Shown piece by piece: positions 1-8,673 of a DNA stretch of 64,000 nt (positions are counted from its first letter, which is position 1; the number at the start of each line of letters is the position of its first letter). Under the pieces are notes generated by a model. The model saw only the letters and a program-made list of their open reading frames with translations, made no database searches and was not told where the DNA came from. The stretch is from positions 62,001 through 126,000 of the forward strand of contig DATKBT010000070.1 of the NCBI GenBank assembly GCA_035546295.1, written 5' to 3'. The position numbers and the translations under genes were made by a program. The DNA is from DATKBT01 sp035546295. Lineage in GTDB: Bacteria > Acidobacteriota > Thermoanaerobaculia > Multivoradales > Multivoraceae.

Positions 1-92
1 TTCAAGAGATCACCCGCGTTTGCGCAGCTCGACCTCCCATGTTAGCGCCGCCGGCGCTGTTCCCCGTTTTCCCCCTCGGCGCGAGGGCCCGT

Positions 93-1892
93 TCAGTTAG
101 AGCCGGCGGCGGCCGGCGTCGGCGGCGTCGACGGCTGGTCGCTGCCTTCGTCCTCGCCGCGGCTCTCCGGGGGCAGGGGCTTTCTCGGCAACAGCTCGTC
201 GCGCATCGCGGCGTGGTAGACGAAGGAGGCCATGATCGCCGACGCCTGGATCAGGTCGTCGCGCTGGACGCGGTCGAGCACGTCGAGGTTGGTGTGGTGG
301 GTGCGCGAGGAGTAGTCGAGCGGATCCTGGACGAACTGGAAGCCCGGCAGTCCGACGCGGTCGAAGGAGAGATGGTCGGTGCCGCCGGTGTTGCGCATGG
401 TCACCCGATCGGCGCCGAGGTCGTGGAAGGGACGCAGCCAGGTCTCGAAGATCGGCACCACCGCAGCGTTCGACTGGGTGTAGACGCCCCGGATCCTGCC
501 ACTGCCGTTGTCGAGGTTGAAATAGGCCGAGAGACCGGCGTGCTCGGGCTCGAGGGTGAGCGGCCCCCGCTCGCTGCGCAGGAACCGCGGCAGGTTGCGC
601 TCCTCCTTCTCGGGCGGAGGGCGCGACGCGAAGTGCTCGGAGACGTAGGCGCGCGAGCCCAGCAGCCCCTGCTCCTCGCCGGTCCAAAGGGCGACGCGGA
701 TGGTGCGCCGCGGACGGACCCCGAGCGCCTGCAGGATGCGCACGGCCTCCATCGCGACCGCGCAGCCCGCCGCGTTGTCGGTGGCGCCGGTGCCGGCGTG
801 CCAGGAGTCCAGGTGGGCGCCCACCATCACCACCTGGTCGGCGAGGTCGGTCCCCGGGATCTCGGCGATCGTGTTGTAGGCCATCCGATCGTCGTCGTGG
901 AAGCGCGCCGCGACTTCGACCTCGAGCTCGACCTCCTCTCCGGCGTCGAGCAGCCGGGTCAGCAGGTTGTAGTGCTCGGCCGCCACCACCAGCTCGGTGA
1001 CTCCGGGGCTCTCGCCGGGCTCGCGGGAGCCCGAGCCGCCGACCCGCAGGATCGCGTCGTTGCGGCCGCTCGGACGCAGCACGGCAAGGACCCCCTCGTC
1101 CTCGAGGAAGCGGTTGAGCAGCGGCTGGAAGCGCGCGCGGTGCATCATCCGCCGCCGGAAGTCCGGATCGCGTCCCCGATCGCGCTCCTCCGGGATCGGG
1201 AACCGCTCGAGCTCGTCGAGGTCCTCGGAGCTGCGCCGCCGGAAGTACGCCTGCTCCCCGGGGGTGATCTCCTGCGGCTCTCCGAACAGCAGGACCTTGC
1301 CAGCGAGCTTCCCGCGATGCTGCTCGAGGTCCTCCTCCGTGGACAGCTCGAGTCGGACCGCCGCGCCGCGGGCGGCGGCCTTCGTGCCCGGCGTCCACGC
1401 CTGTGGCAGCGCGAACAGCGGCAGCCTGCGGGGCGAGGTCAGGTGCAGCGAGGCGCGCGAGAACGACCAGCCGCGCCCGAAGGGCCCCCACTCCTCGAGA
1501 TGCGCATTGCGCAGACCCCACCCCTCCATCTGGCTCCGGGTCCACTCGTTGGCCTCGAGCAGCGCGGGGGAGCCGGTGAGCCGGGCGCCGACGCGGTCGG
1601 TGAGGTGCTCGACGATCGCCATCGCCTGCGAGCCGGAGAAGGCCTCCTCGCGGATGCGGCCCGCCATCTCCCAGTCGACGGGCTCCATGGAGGGCCCAGT
1701 GGAGAACCCAGTGGAGAGCCCAGTGGAGAGCCCAGTGGAGAGCCCAGTGGAGGATCTGGCGGAGGGCTCGGCAGCGAGACCGGCTCCGGCCCAGATCTGC
1801 GCCAACGCCACGGCCAGCAGCGAGGCGGCCGAGCGAGCGCGCACAGAGCGCCGCACGGAGAAGGCTGACCGGCGGTAGCCACGAGCGGACAT
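93..1892 (-). CDS. Secreted M28 family zinc metallopeptidase
   Basis: A 599-residue exported aminopeptidase/carboxypeptidase-like protein. The N-terminus has arginines followed by a hydrophobic stretch (about residues 22-41) that looks like a signal peptide. The C-terminal half carries the complete M28 di-zinc set: His360 in VGAHLDS, Asp372 in TDNAAG, the catalytic/ligand pair Glu406-Glu407 in TGEEQG, Asp461 in NLDNG and His507 in TDHLSF. A PA-like insert domain probably occupies residues 150-300. Directly after the signal peptide is a short low-complexity run of the four-residue unit STGL/STGF encoded by a 12-bp tandem repeat. The family hydrolyses peptides from an end in the periplasm or outside; the substrate is unknown. 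It stands alone, 119 bp from the neighbouring Memo gene. Confidence 0.93.
   Translation of the reverse strand: MSARGYRRSAFSVRRSVRARSAASLLAVALAQIWAGAGLAAEPSARSSTGLSTGLSTGLSTGFSTGPSMEPVDWEMAGRIREEAFSGSQAMAIVEHLTDRVGARLTGSPALLEANEWTRSQMEGWGLRNAHLEEWGPFGRGWSFSRASLHLTSPRRLPLFALPQAWTPGTKAAARGAAVRLELSTEEDLEQHRGKLAGKVLLFGEPQEITPGEQAYFRRRSSEDLDELERFPIPEERDRGRDPDFRRRMMHRARFQPLLNRFLEDEGVLAVLRPSGRNDAILRVGGSGSREPGESPGVTELVVAAEHYNLLTRLLDAGEEVELEVEVAARFHDDDRMAYNTIAEIPGTDLADQVVMVGAHLDSWHAGTGATDNAAGCAVAMEAVRILQALGVRPRRTIRVALWTGEEQGLLGSRAYVSEHFASRPPPEKEERNLPRFLRSERGPLTLEPEHAGLSAYFNLDNGSGRIRGVYTQSNAAVVPIFETWLRPFHDLGADRVTMRNTGGTDHLSFDRVGLPGFQFVQDPLDYSSRTHHTNLDVLDRVQRDDLIQASAIMASFVYHAAMRDELLPRKPLPPESRGEDEGSDQPSTPPTPAAAGSN
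1689..1748. repeat. 12-bp tandem repeat, five units, inside the M28 gene
   Basis: Five near-identical copies of GGAGAGCCCAGT lie end to end. They encode (on the minus strand) the repeated tetrapeptide STGL just after the predicted signal peptide. The last three units are identical, so the array is young and may vary in copy number without breaking the reading frame. Confidence 0.9.
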
Positions 1893-2011
1893 CTCGACCT
1901 CCTGGATTCGAGCGCGCGCCCTGCCGGCGCGTGGAGAGCTTCATTCCGACGTCGGGCGAGTCTAACCCCTGCCGACGTGGTGGCGCCGCCGCGCCTCGCC
2001 GTGGAGGGGTC

Positions 2012-2803
2012 TCAGGCGGCGCGAAACGCGCCGTAGCCGACGACCTGGTCCTGCGGTCCGCCGGCGTCGCTCGAGTTGCCCAGATCGAGGGTCTCGAGCC
2101 GCGTCCCCACGGACAGGACCGCATTGAGCGCATTCACCGCGGTTGCCCCGCACGCCTGCACCCCGCGCACGCTGCGGCCCGACTCGATGTCCCGGGCGGT
2201 CTCGGCGTCGGCATGCCGGGCCGCCGTCGCGTCGAGGTAATGGCTCAGGTCCGAGCTCACCACGACCAGGCAGCGCGCGCCTTCGACACTGGCCCGCAGC
2301 GTCTCCACCACCACCTCGAGCTCGACCTCGCCGGTGAGCCAGGGGACCAGCTCGAAAGCGCCGAGCGCGCGCTGAAGGAACGGCAGCTCGACCTCGAGGG
2401 CGTGCTCCGGCTCGTGGGCGGCGTTGCTGACCGCCACCGAGGGCAGCCGCGCGAGCCGCGCGACGACATCGCGGGCCACCGGTACCGTGCCGGTCGGGGT
2501 CTCGAACGTGGTCGCGCCGCTCAGCGCGATCCCGCGGAACTCGACCCAGTGGGCGGGGCCGATCAGCACGACCCGCTCGAACGCTTCCCGGTGCTCGGCG
2601 AGGGTGGCGAACGCGGTTCCTGCGATCGGACCCGAGTACTCGTAGCCCGCGTGAGGGGCGATCAGCGCGCTCGGCGCCTCGGGCCGGGCGCGCGCCCCGA
2701 GCCGCTCCGCTCCGCCGGCCAGCAGCCGATCGACCCGCTCGGCCAGCTCCCTCGCATCGTGAGGGTAGAAGACCCCGGCGACCGCCGGCGACCGCCGCAT
2801 CAT
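2012..2803 (-). CDS. amrB: AmmeMemoRadiSam system protein B (Memo-like)
   Basis: A 263-residue Memo-family protein. Memo folds like a class III extradiol dioxygenase; in bacteria it is part of the AmmeMemoRadiSam system, whose reaction is still undefined. Visible family signatures are APHAGYEYSG near residue 49 (His51), IGPAHW (His85), the EHALEVELPFLQ block and VVSSDLSHYL. The start is taken at the double ATG (2803/2800) because the family N-terminus RRSPAVAGVFYP follows at once; a TGGAG just upstream could serve the second ATG. The reading frame stays open further upstream, but that stretch has no family similarity. It diverges from the radical SAM partner gene, with 304 bp between the starts. 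No AMMECR1 (protein A) gene is in the window. Confidence 0.9.
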   Translation of the reverse strand: MMRRSPAVAGVFYPHDARELAERVDRLLAGGAERLGARARPEAPSALIAPHAGYEYSGPIAGTAFATLAEHREAFERVVLIGPAHWVEFRGIALSGATTFETPTGTVPVARDVVARLARLPSVAVSNAAHEPEHALEVELPFLQRALGAFELVPWLTGEVELEVVVETLRASVEGARCLVVVSSDLSHYLDATAARHADAETARDIESGRSVRGVQACGATAVNALNAVLSVGTRLETLDLGNSSDAGGPQDQVVGYGAFRAA

Positions 2804-3107
2804 GGCTCCACGATACCAGCCGCGCGCTTTCGTCCGCGGAGAATTCGCAGGCTCATCCTGCCCACGATCGCTTCGGAAGAACGGACTCGCCTGCCCCATG
2901 ACTCGGACAGGCGAGCCGGTCGCGCCCCGGGGCACCGCGGGCGGGAAGAACCCGGCGTGCCTGGTGGTTGTCGCAGGCAGGCCAGCGGGCCGACAGGGTC
3001 GATCTCGGGTCGAGCAGCAGCGAGATCTCGCGAAGGGTCTCGCACCTGTCCCGTGTCCGGCCCGCGATCTCGAGCGCGCACCGGGCCGCAACATCCCAGC
3101 AGACCCC
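2804..3107. other. Divergent intergenic region between the Memo and radical SAM genes
   Basis: No coding signal on either strand fits the family boundaries here. The region should hold both promoters. The only structured element seen is the imperfect palindrome at 2886-2915. Confidence 0.6.
2886..2915. repeat. Imperfect palindrome, possible REP-like element (copy A)
   Basis: Arms CTCGCCTGCCC (2886-2896) and GGACAGGCGAG (2905-2915) pair at 10 of 11 positions around an 8-base loop. The same ACTCG/GGACAGGC core recurs at 51215-51233 and 63656-63690, always between genes. Confidence 0.5.
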
Positions 3108-4226
3108 ATGCCGACGCCTGCCGTTCCCCTCGATCCGACCCGCCCGGAGGTCGTGCGCACCCGCCACTGGCGGAGGCTCGACGACGGCCGCGTCGAGTGC
3201 GAGCTCTGTCCGCGCCGCTGCCGGATGCGCGACGGGCAGCGTGGGATGTGCTTCGTACGCGCATGCGAGCAGGACCAGATCGTGCTCACCACCTACGGCC
3301 GCTCGAGCGGTTTCTGTGTCGATCCGATCGAGAAGAAGCCGCTCAATCACTTCCTGCCCGGCACGCCGGTCCTCTCGTTCGGCACCGCCGGCTGCAACCT
3401 CGCCTGCCGCTTCTGCCAGAACTGGGACATCTCGAAATCGCGCGAGATCCACCGGCTCACCGACCGGGCCACTCCCGAACGGCTCGCGCAGGCCGCCGCC
3501 GAGCTCGGCTGCCGGTCGATCGCCTTCACCTACAACGACCCCGCGATCTTCCTCGAGTATGCCGTCGACGTCGCGCACGCGGCCCGCGAGCTCGGCGTCC
3601 ACCCGGTCGCGGTGACCGCCGGCTACGTGGAAGCCGAGCCGCGGCGTGAGCTGTTCGCGGCGATGGACGCAGCCAACGTCGACCTCAAGGCGTTCACCGA
3701 GCGCTTCTACGAGAAGATCTGCGGCGGCGAGCTCCAGGTCGTCCTCGAAACGCTCGAGCACCTGCGGAACGACACCGACGTCTGGTTCGAGATCACCACC
3801 CTGCTCATCCCCGGCGAGAACGACGACCCGGGCGAGATCGAAGGGCTCGCGAGCTGGGTCCACGAGCGGCTCGGCCCCGACATTCCGCTCCACTTCACCG
3901 CCTTTCACCCCGACTGGAAGATGCGCGACGTCGCCAGCACGCCCCCCTCCACGCTGAGCAGGGCCCGAGAGATCGCGCGAGCGGTCGGGCTGCGCCACGT
4001 CTACACCGGCAACGTCCACGACCCCGGCGGCCAGAGCACCTACTGCGCGGGCTGCGGCGAGGCCGTCATCCGCCGCGACGGCTACCGCATCCTGGCGTGG
4101 GGCCTCGACGAGACAGGTCGCTGCGCGAGCTGCGGCACCGCCTGTCCCGGCCGGTTCGAGGCCGCCCCCGGGCGATGGGGCTCCCGCCGGCTGCCCGTGC
4201 GGCTCGCCGCGCGCGCCGCGAGCTGA
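3108..4226 (+). CDS. amrS: AmmeMemoRadiSam system radical SAM enzyme
   Basis: A 372-residue radical SAM protein of the pyruvate-formate-lyase-activating-enzyme-like family that travels with Memo and AMMECR1 homologues. The radical SAM cluster motif CxxxCxxC is Cys96, Cys100 and Cys103 (GCNLACRFC). Ahead of it is an N-terminal cysteine group (Cys31, Cys34, Cys38, Cys48), and behind it TYNDPAIF. The C-terminus ends in a zinc-ribbon-like region with two CxxC pairs (CAGC, CASC). The start is the ATG at 3108; the frame is open upstream but that stretch is not conserved-looking. It probably uses a 4Fe-4S cluster and S-adenosylmethionine for a radical modification with its Memo partner; the product is unknown. 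The end lies 26 bp from the convergent hydrolase gene. Confidence 0.93.
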   Translation: MPTPAVPLDPTRPEVVRTRHWRRLDDGRVECELCPRRCRMRDGQRGMCFVRACEQDQIVLTTYGRSSGFCVDPIEKKPLNHFLPGTPVLSFGTAGCNLACRFCQNWDISKSREIHRLTDRATPERLAQAAAELGCRSIAFTYNDPAIFLEYAVDVAHAARELGVHPVAVTAGYVEAEPRRELFAAMDAANVDLKAFTERFYEKICGGELQVVLETLEHLRNDTDVWFEITTLLIPGENDDPGEIEGLASWVHERLGPDIPLHFTAFHPDWKMRDVASTPPSTLSRAREIARAVGLRHVYTGNVHDPGGQSTYCAGCGEAVIRRDGYRILAWGLDETGRCASCGTACPGRFEAAPGRWGSRRLPVRLAARAAS

Positions 4227-4252
4227 GCGCGCCCAGTTCCGACCGCGACGGC

Positions 4253-5236
4253 TCAGGGGCCGCCGGACGGCGACACGAGGACGTGCTCGTCGAGGAACTG
4301 CCAGATCGCGCGAAAGGCCGTCTGGTACTCGGGCACCGTGAAGCCGCCGTGGCTGCCTCCGGGGACGGTCACCAGCTCCGAGGTCGCGCCCGCCGCCCGC
4401 AGCGCCTCGTGCAGTCGGACGCCGTGCTGGTGCGGAACGATGTCGTCGGCGTCACCGTGGATGGTGAGCACCGGAGGGAGCCCGTCGCGCACCCAGGTGA
4501 GGGGCGAGAGCCGGCGCGCCAGCTCCATGCGATCCGGCATCGAGCCGAACCAGGCCACGGCGTAGGTCTTGGCGTTCTCGCCCTCGAGCAGATCACGGAC
4601 GTCGGTGATCCCGAACCAGTTGACGATGGCGGCCACCGGCATCTCGGGCTCGGCCGCATCGGTGCGCCCGGCCTCGGTCCCTACCGCCGCCGCCGGGCAG
4701 CGCCGGTCGAAGCCGGCCGAGGCGGGCAGCATGCCGGCCAGCAGCGCCAAATGTCCGCCGGCGGAGTGCCCGCTCGCCACGATCCGCTCGGGGTCGAGGT
4801 TGTAGCGATCTGCGTTGCTCTGCACCCAGCGGAGCGCGCAGCGAACGTCCTCCACTGCGGCCGGCGCCAACGCGGTGCGCGCCAGCCGGTATTCGACGTT
4901 GACCACCGCCCAGCCCGCCGCGAGGTACGGCAGGAACAGCATCGAAGCGCCCTCCTTGGTGCCGCCCACCCAGCCGCCGCCGTGGATGTAGAGGAGGGTC
5001 GACCTCGGCTCCCCCGGCGCCCGAGGAACATAGAGGTCGAGCTTCGACTCGTAGCCGTCGGCCTCCAGGTAGGTCACGTCGGCCTCGACCCGGTAGGCGA
5101 CCGAGAGCGCGACCGGATCGGCGGGCTGCGCGAGCGAAGGGCTCGCGAGCGCGACCAGGACGAACAGTGGCGCGAGCGCGAGGCAGAGGGCGGGGCTGTG
5201 GGGGGCGAACCGGCGTTCCGGGATCGACAGCGGCAT
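4253..5236 (-). CDS. Secreted alpha/beta hydrolase (carboxylesterase-like)
   Basis: A 327-residue hydrolase of the hormone-sensitive-lipase/BD-FAE-like type. A signal peptide spans about residues 14-36 (cleavage likely after SLA). The oxyanion-hole motif HGGG is at residues 85-88, and the nucleophile elbow GHSAGG at 156-161 gives Ser158. The acid and base are probably Asp in HGDADD and His in GGSHGGF near the end. The start at 5236 is supported by a GGAGG six bases upstream; a longer open frame to 5425 crosses a tandem repeat and is rejected. It probably cleaves short-chain esters, perhaps acyl groups on polysaccharides, in the periplasm or outside. Substrate not determinable. Confidence 0.9.
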   Translation of the reverse strand: MPLSIPERRFAPHSPALCLALAPLFVLVALASPSLAQPADPVALSVAYRVEADVTYLEADGYESKLDLYVPRAPGEPRSTLLYIHGGGWVGGTKEGASMLFLPYLAAGWAVVNVEYRLARTALAPAAVEDVRCALRWVQSNADRYNLDPERIVASGHSAGGHLALLAGMLPASAGFDRRCPAAAVGTEAGRTDAAEPEMPVAAIVNWFGITDVRDLLEGENAKTYAVAWFGSMPDRMELARRLSPLTWVRDGLPPVLTIHGDADDIVPHQHGVRLHEALRAAGATSELVTVPGGSHGGFTVPEYQTAFRAIWQFLDEHVLVSPSGGP

Positions 5237-5280
5237 CGGCGACCTCCAAGAGATGGCCGGCTGGAGCACTCCAGGCGGCG

Positions 5281-5335
5281 TCGAACGTGAGGCGGTTCGA
5301 ACGTGAGGCGGTGTCGAACGTGAGGCGGTGTCGAA
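5281..5335. repeat. 16/17-bp tandem repeat upstream of the esterase gene
   Basis: TCGAACGTGAGGCGGT(G) occurs three times in a row followed by a partial TCGAA. It sits 45-100 bp upstream of the esterase start codon, where an operator or promoter would lie, so it may bind a regulator; it may also be a simple slippage array. Confidence 0.85.
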
Positions 5336-5436
5336 GGCTACCAGCGTCGGCATTCGAGGGTGCAGAACGCGTCTCGAGATCGACCCTTCGGACGTCGCGG
5401 TCCATCGGCGGCCGTCCATCGGCACCCTCCGAAGCG

Positions 5437-5667
5437 CTACAGCTCGAGCTTCCAGCGGGAGAAGGCGATCTCGAAGTAGGTCGGCGAGAAGAGCACCCAG
5501 TCGGCGATCTCCTCGGGGAGCCGGAACGTGCGGGCGGCAGCCTCGAGGTCCTCGCCCCGCTGGTGAGCGACCCGCGCCGCCTCCTCGACGCTGTCGATCG
5601 CCCTCAGGTAGCGGTCGAAGTCGATGGCGTCGGCGAGCGGATCGTGGGTCGAGATCTCGTCGGGCAT
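5437..5667 (-). CDS. Small unrecognised protein, possibly a gene remnant
   Basis: An open frame of 76 residues beginning MPDEISTHDP and ending FSRWKLEL. It is charged, probably helical, has no signal peptide or membrane segment, and has no clear ribosome-binding site (only AGG directly before ATG). The composition looks like real protein rather than a shadow of another frame, and the end with LFSPTYFEIAF resembles the C-terminal tail of a larger enzyme. It may be a small gene or the tail of a decayed one. I do not recognise a family. Confidence 0.4.
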   Translation of the reverse strand: MPDEISTHDPLADAIDFDRYLRAIDSVEEAARVAHQRGEDLEAAARTFRLPEEIADWVLFSPTYFEIAFSRWKLEL

Positions 5668-5973
5668 CCTACGCCGCTCGCGCTCGGCGAGTCCTGGCGA
5701 GCCGCGAGCAGTCCGTGAAGCAACGCCGCGAAGCCGCGAAGCCTCCCGCCCGTGCAGCCGTCGGGGCGGAGCGCGAGCGGAATGCGTCGACGCCTCGCGC
5801 CGTTACCCACCCCGCGCGGCATCCGGCCACTCGTTCTGTGGACGACGGGTGATGCTCGCCACTCTCGTCCGCGGGGCGGCGCCTCGCCCCGGCGAGCCTC
5901 CTGGGGGTTCGGGCTACAGTTCTCGACGGCGCGGAGAGCTCGGCCCGGGGGCCGGGTGACGCGGGAGGAACAG
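5668..5973. other. Divergent intergenic region before the VWFA gene
   Basis: No convincing coding sequence on either strand. It should contain the promoter of the VWFA-related gene, whose GGGAGGA ribosome-binding site lies at 5963-5969. Nothing else stands out. Confidence 0.5.
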
Positions 5974-8175
5974 ATGACGGAGCGCAGCGCCTCGGGGTTC
6001 GGTGGGCTCTCGGCCCCGCGCCGAACGCCGCTCGGGCCGGCGGCGTCCTCGGCGCGGCCGGCGACGAGGACCGCGCTGCCCTGGGTCGCTTGCCTGCTGC
6101 TCTCCGCGTCCTCGGGTCTCGCCCAGCCCGCCGACACCTTCGCCGATCGTCTCCGCGTCCTCGAGATCGAGGTACCGGTCCACGTGCTGCTCGGCGGGGC
6201 GCCCGTGCGGGGGCTGGAGGCCGCCGACTTTCGCGTCCTCGACCGGGGGGAGCCGCGAGAGATCGTCGGCTTCGACGTCATCGACCTCTCCGGCCCGGAC
6301 GTCGCGGATCCCGCCCTCCCCGACTCCGGAGCCGGCGCCCTGCCTCCCGCCCAGGCCAGCCGCAGCTTCCTGACGATCATCGACTTCGTGAACAACCAGG
6401 GCGGCTACCTCTCACGCAGCATCGCGGCGCTGCGCACCATGGTCGCCGAGCAGATGCAACCGACCGACCGGATGGCCCTGATCGGCCTCGGATCCCGCGG
6501 CACCGCCGGTATCGTCACCGGCTTCACCTCCGATCGCGAGCGGCTCGGCCACGCGCTCGACTATCTCGACGCGCTCGCCGATCGCAAGGGCAAACGGCAG
6601 CGCGTGGCGATCGCTGCGCTGTCCGCGTCGGCGCCGCGGTCGCCGGGAGAGCAGGCCCAGGCGTACGGCCGGTCGGCGGTGGAGGCGTTCGGCCGCGAGC
6701 TCGCCAGCGTCCTGATCACGGCCGGCCCCGCCATCGACGCCGGGATGGCCGACGAGGTCGGCGCCCAACTCGGAGGCGGCGCCGCGCGGAGCGTGGGATC
6801 CGGCGTCGAGGACGCGTTCGCGCTCGGCGCCTCGATGGTGAACTATCAGCGCTACCGCGACACCCAGCTCTACGCCGAAGCGCTCGGCAACCTCGGCGCG
6901 CTGCTGCGCGGGGTCAGCGGCCAGAAGCACGCCCTCCTGCTCTCCCAGGGCCCACCCTTCGACACCTTCGTCACCGAGACCGGCGGAGCGTTCTCGCCAC
7001 CTCGAGACGGCGGCGCCGGCGTCGCCACCTCGATCGAGACGATGACCGAGCAGCTCAGCCGCAGCGGCTGGCGGATCCACACGCTCGGCCAGGGTCTCGG
7101 CTTCAACCCCTCACTCTTCTACCTGGCGAACGAGACCGGCGGCACCGCCTTCGAGAACTACAACCGGCTCGAGGTCGCGACCGCCGATCTGCTCGAGCAG
7201 ACCAGCGTGACCTACCTGCTGCGCATCCTGGCCAGCGACGTCGTCGCCGACGGCGCGCGCCACCAGCTCGCAGTCGAGCTTGTGGAGCCGATCCCGGGGG
7301 TCGAGATCCGTCACCGCCCCCACTACTACGCCCCGCGTTCCGGCGGCGAGCTCAGCGACGTCGACCGCCGAATCGCGGACGCCGAGCGTCGACTCGAGCG
7401 CTCGGCGCGGATCCTGCGCGCCGGCGTTCTGGCGCAGCCCGTTCGCGAGTCGGATCAGTGGACGCGGATCCTCCTCGGCGTCTCGATCGGCGCCGCCGAA
7501 ATCCGCGAGATCTCGGACCGGGGCGCCGTCGACCTCGAGATCTTCGTCACCGAGGGCTCGCGCGAGTCCGCCGACTCGCTGCTCTATCGCGTCGAGCTCG
7601 ACGGCGAGGCGCTCGGTCGCCTGCCCGCCGGCGGCCTCGCTTTCATCGGCGACCTCGTGGTCCCCGCCGACGCTGCGCGCCTCGACCTCCTGGTGACCGC
7701 CGAGGACCGACGGCTGTCGCGCTCGATCGCGATCGATGGCGGCGCCGGAGCGGTCCAGGCGCTGGCGCCTCTGTTCTTCGTCGCCCGGGGCGAGCGCCTG
7801 CTGCTCCGCGAGGCGCGCGACGGCGCCGCCTTCGAGTGGCCGCTGCGGATGGGCCGAGAGGAGGTCGTGCCCTGGATCGACCCCGCGATCGAGCGGGGGG
7901 AGCGCCTCGGCGCAATGCTGTGGCTGGTCGGCGAGCTGCCGGCCCGACTCCCGACGCCGGTGCTCCTGCTGGCCGGCGACGGAGGCTTGCGCGCGGACGC
8001 CGAGGGCGCGCTCGAGGTTCGCGAGCCTCAACGCGACGGCGACCGCGCCGCCTTCCTCGCGGTGCTCGACACCACCGAGCTGCCGCCGGGCGCCTACCGG
8101 CTCGAGGTCCTGTGGCCGGGTCTCGATCATGCGCCGCTGCTCGGCGCGTTTCGTGTCGTCGCCGAAGAGCGCTGA
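5974..8175 (+). CDS. Exported VWFA-related domain protein (acidobacterial type)
   Basis: A 733-residue protein with an N-terminal export signal (hydrophobic residues about 36-50, cleavage likely after SGLA). Next comes a domain with the VLLGGAPVRGL-x-AADFRVLDRG pattern typical of the VWFA-related family first noted in acidobacteria. A von Willebrand A-like segment follows (TIIDFVNNQGG about residue 135, then regions resembling the family's 'dreams of total response' repeats). The C-terminal half has repeated beta-rich segments. The start is fixed by GGGAGGA seven bases before ATG 5974. Family members are secreted or envelope proteins of unknown role, possibly adhesion. The usual DxSxS metal site is not obvious, so metal-dependent binding is doubtful. 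Confidence 0.82.
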   Translation: MTERSASGFGGLSAPRRTPLGPAASSARPATRTALPWVACLLLSASSGLAQPADTFADRLRVLEIEVPVHVLLGGAPVRGLEAADFRVLDRGEPREIVGFDVIDLSGPDVADPALPDSGAGALPPAQASRSFLTIIDFVNNQGGYLSRSIAALRTMVAEQMQPTDRMALIGLGSRGTAGIVTGFTSDRERLGHALDYLDALADRKGKRQRVAIAALSASAPRSPGEQAQAYGRSAVEAFGRELASVLITAGPAIDAGMADEVGAQLGGGAARSVGSGVEDAFALGASMVNYQRYRDTQLYAEALGNLGALLRGVSGQKHALLLSQGPPFDTFVTETGGAFSPPRDGGAGVATSIETMTEQLSRSGWRIHTLGQGLGFNPSLFYLANETGGTAFENYNRLEVATADLLEQTSVTYLLRILASDVVADGARHQLAVELVEPIPGVEIRHRPHYYAPRSGGELSDVDRRIADAERRLERSARILRAGVLAQPVRESDQWTRILLGVSIGAAEIREISDRGAVDLEIFVTEGSRESADSLLYRVELDGEALGRLPAGGLAFIGDLVVPADAARLDLLVTAEDRRLSRSIAIDGGAGAVQALAPLFFVARGERLLLREARDGAAFEWPLRMGREEVVPWIDPAIERGERLGAMLWLVGELPARLPTPVLLLAGDGGLRADAEGALEVREPQRDGDRAAFLAVLDTTELPPGAYRLEVLWPGLDHAPLLGAFRVVAEER

Positions 8176-8235
8176 CTCCGTCCGGACCGCGGCCGCTCTG
8201 CCCCGCGACCTCGAGCCGTTACGGCGCCGGATCCC

Positions 8236-8673
8236 TCAGCCCAGCGGCATCCGGTAGCAGAGCGCCGTCCCCTCGAGCGCCACCACCCCGTCGTCGCGCA
8301 CCACACGGGTGGCGACCTTCGCGATCGGCTTGTCGTCGCGCACCTCGAGGATCTCGACCTCGCCCGTGATCACGTCGCCCGGCCGCACCGGCGCCTTGAA
8401 GCTCCAGTCGACGTGCAGGAAGACCGTCCCCGGACCGGGCAGATCCTCGGCGACGACCGCATTGAGGATGGCGCTGGTGATCCCCCCCTGAACGATGATC
8501 TCGCCGAAGCGGCTGGCCTTCGCCGCCTCCTCGTCGTAGTGCAGCGGGTTCCGGTCGCCGCTGATCGCCGTGAAGTGGACGATGTCCTCGGCGGTCACCT
8601 CACGGCTGCGCGTCGCCCGCTGCCCCACCTCGGGCATGCCGGCGGGCCAGACCTCGGTCACGGTGGAATCCAT
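8236..8673 (-). CDS. MaoC-like dehydratase (hotdog fold)
   Basis: A 145-residue single hotdog-domain protein of the (R)-specific enoyl-CoA hydratase/MaoC family. The hydratase motif is seen as EDIVHFTAISGDRNPLHYDE, with the catalytic Asp and His, followed by GGITSAIL. The start is ATG 8673, preceded by a strong AAGGAGGAG. It lies 91 bp downstream of the FAD oxidoreductase on the same strand and may be co-transcribed. It probably hydrates an enoyl-CoA thioester in the cytoplasm; whether in fatty-acid or branched-chain metabolism cannot be told. Confidence 0.92.
   Translation of the reverse strand: MDSTVTEVWPAGMPEVGQRATRSREVTAEDIVHFTAISGDRNPLHYDEEAAKASRFGEIIVQGGITSAILNAVVAEDLPGPGTVFLHVDWSFKAPVRPGDVITGEVEILEVRDDKPIAKVATRVVRDDGVVALEGTALCYRMPLG

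Noticed and set aside
1..92. Possible gene end or terminator at the left edge
   Set aside because: Only a 12-codon frame and a weak CCCTCG/CGAGGG hairpin without T run; not enough to call.
2804..3292. Long N-terminal extension of the Memo-like protein (open frame to 3292)
   Set aside because: Memo-family proteins start at the conserved RRSPAVAGVFYP region; the extension is antisense to the radical SAM gene and its leader.
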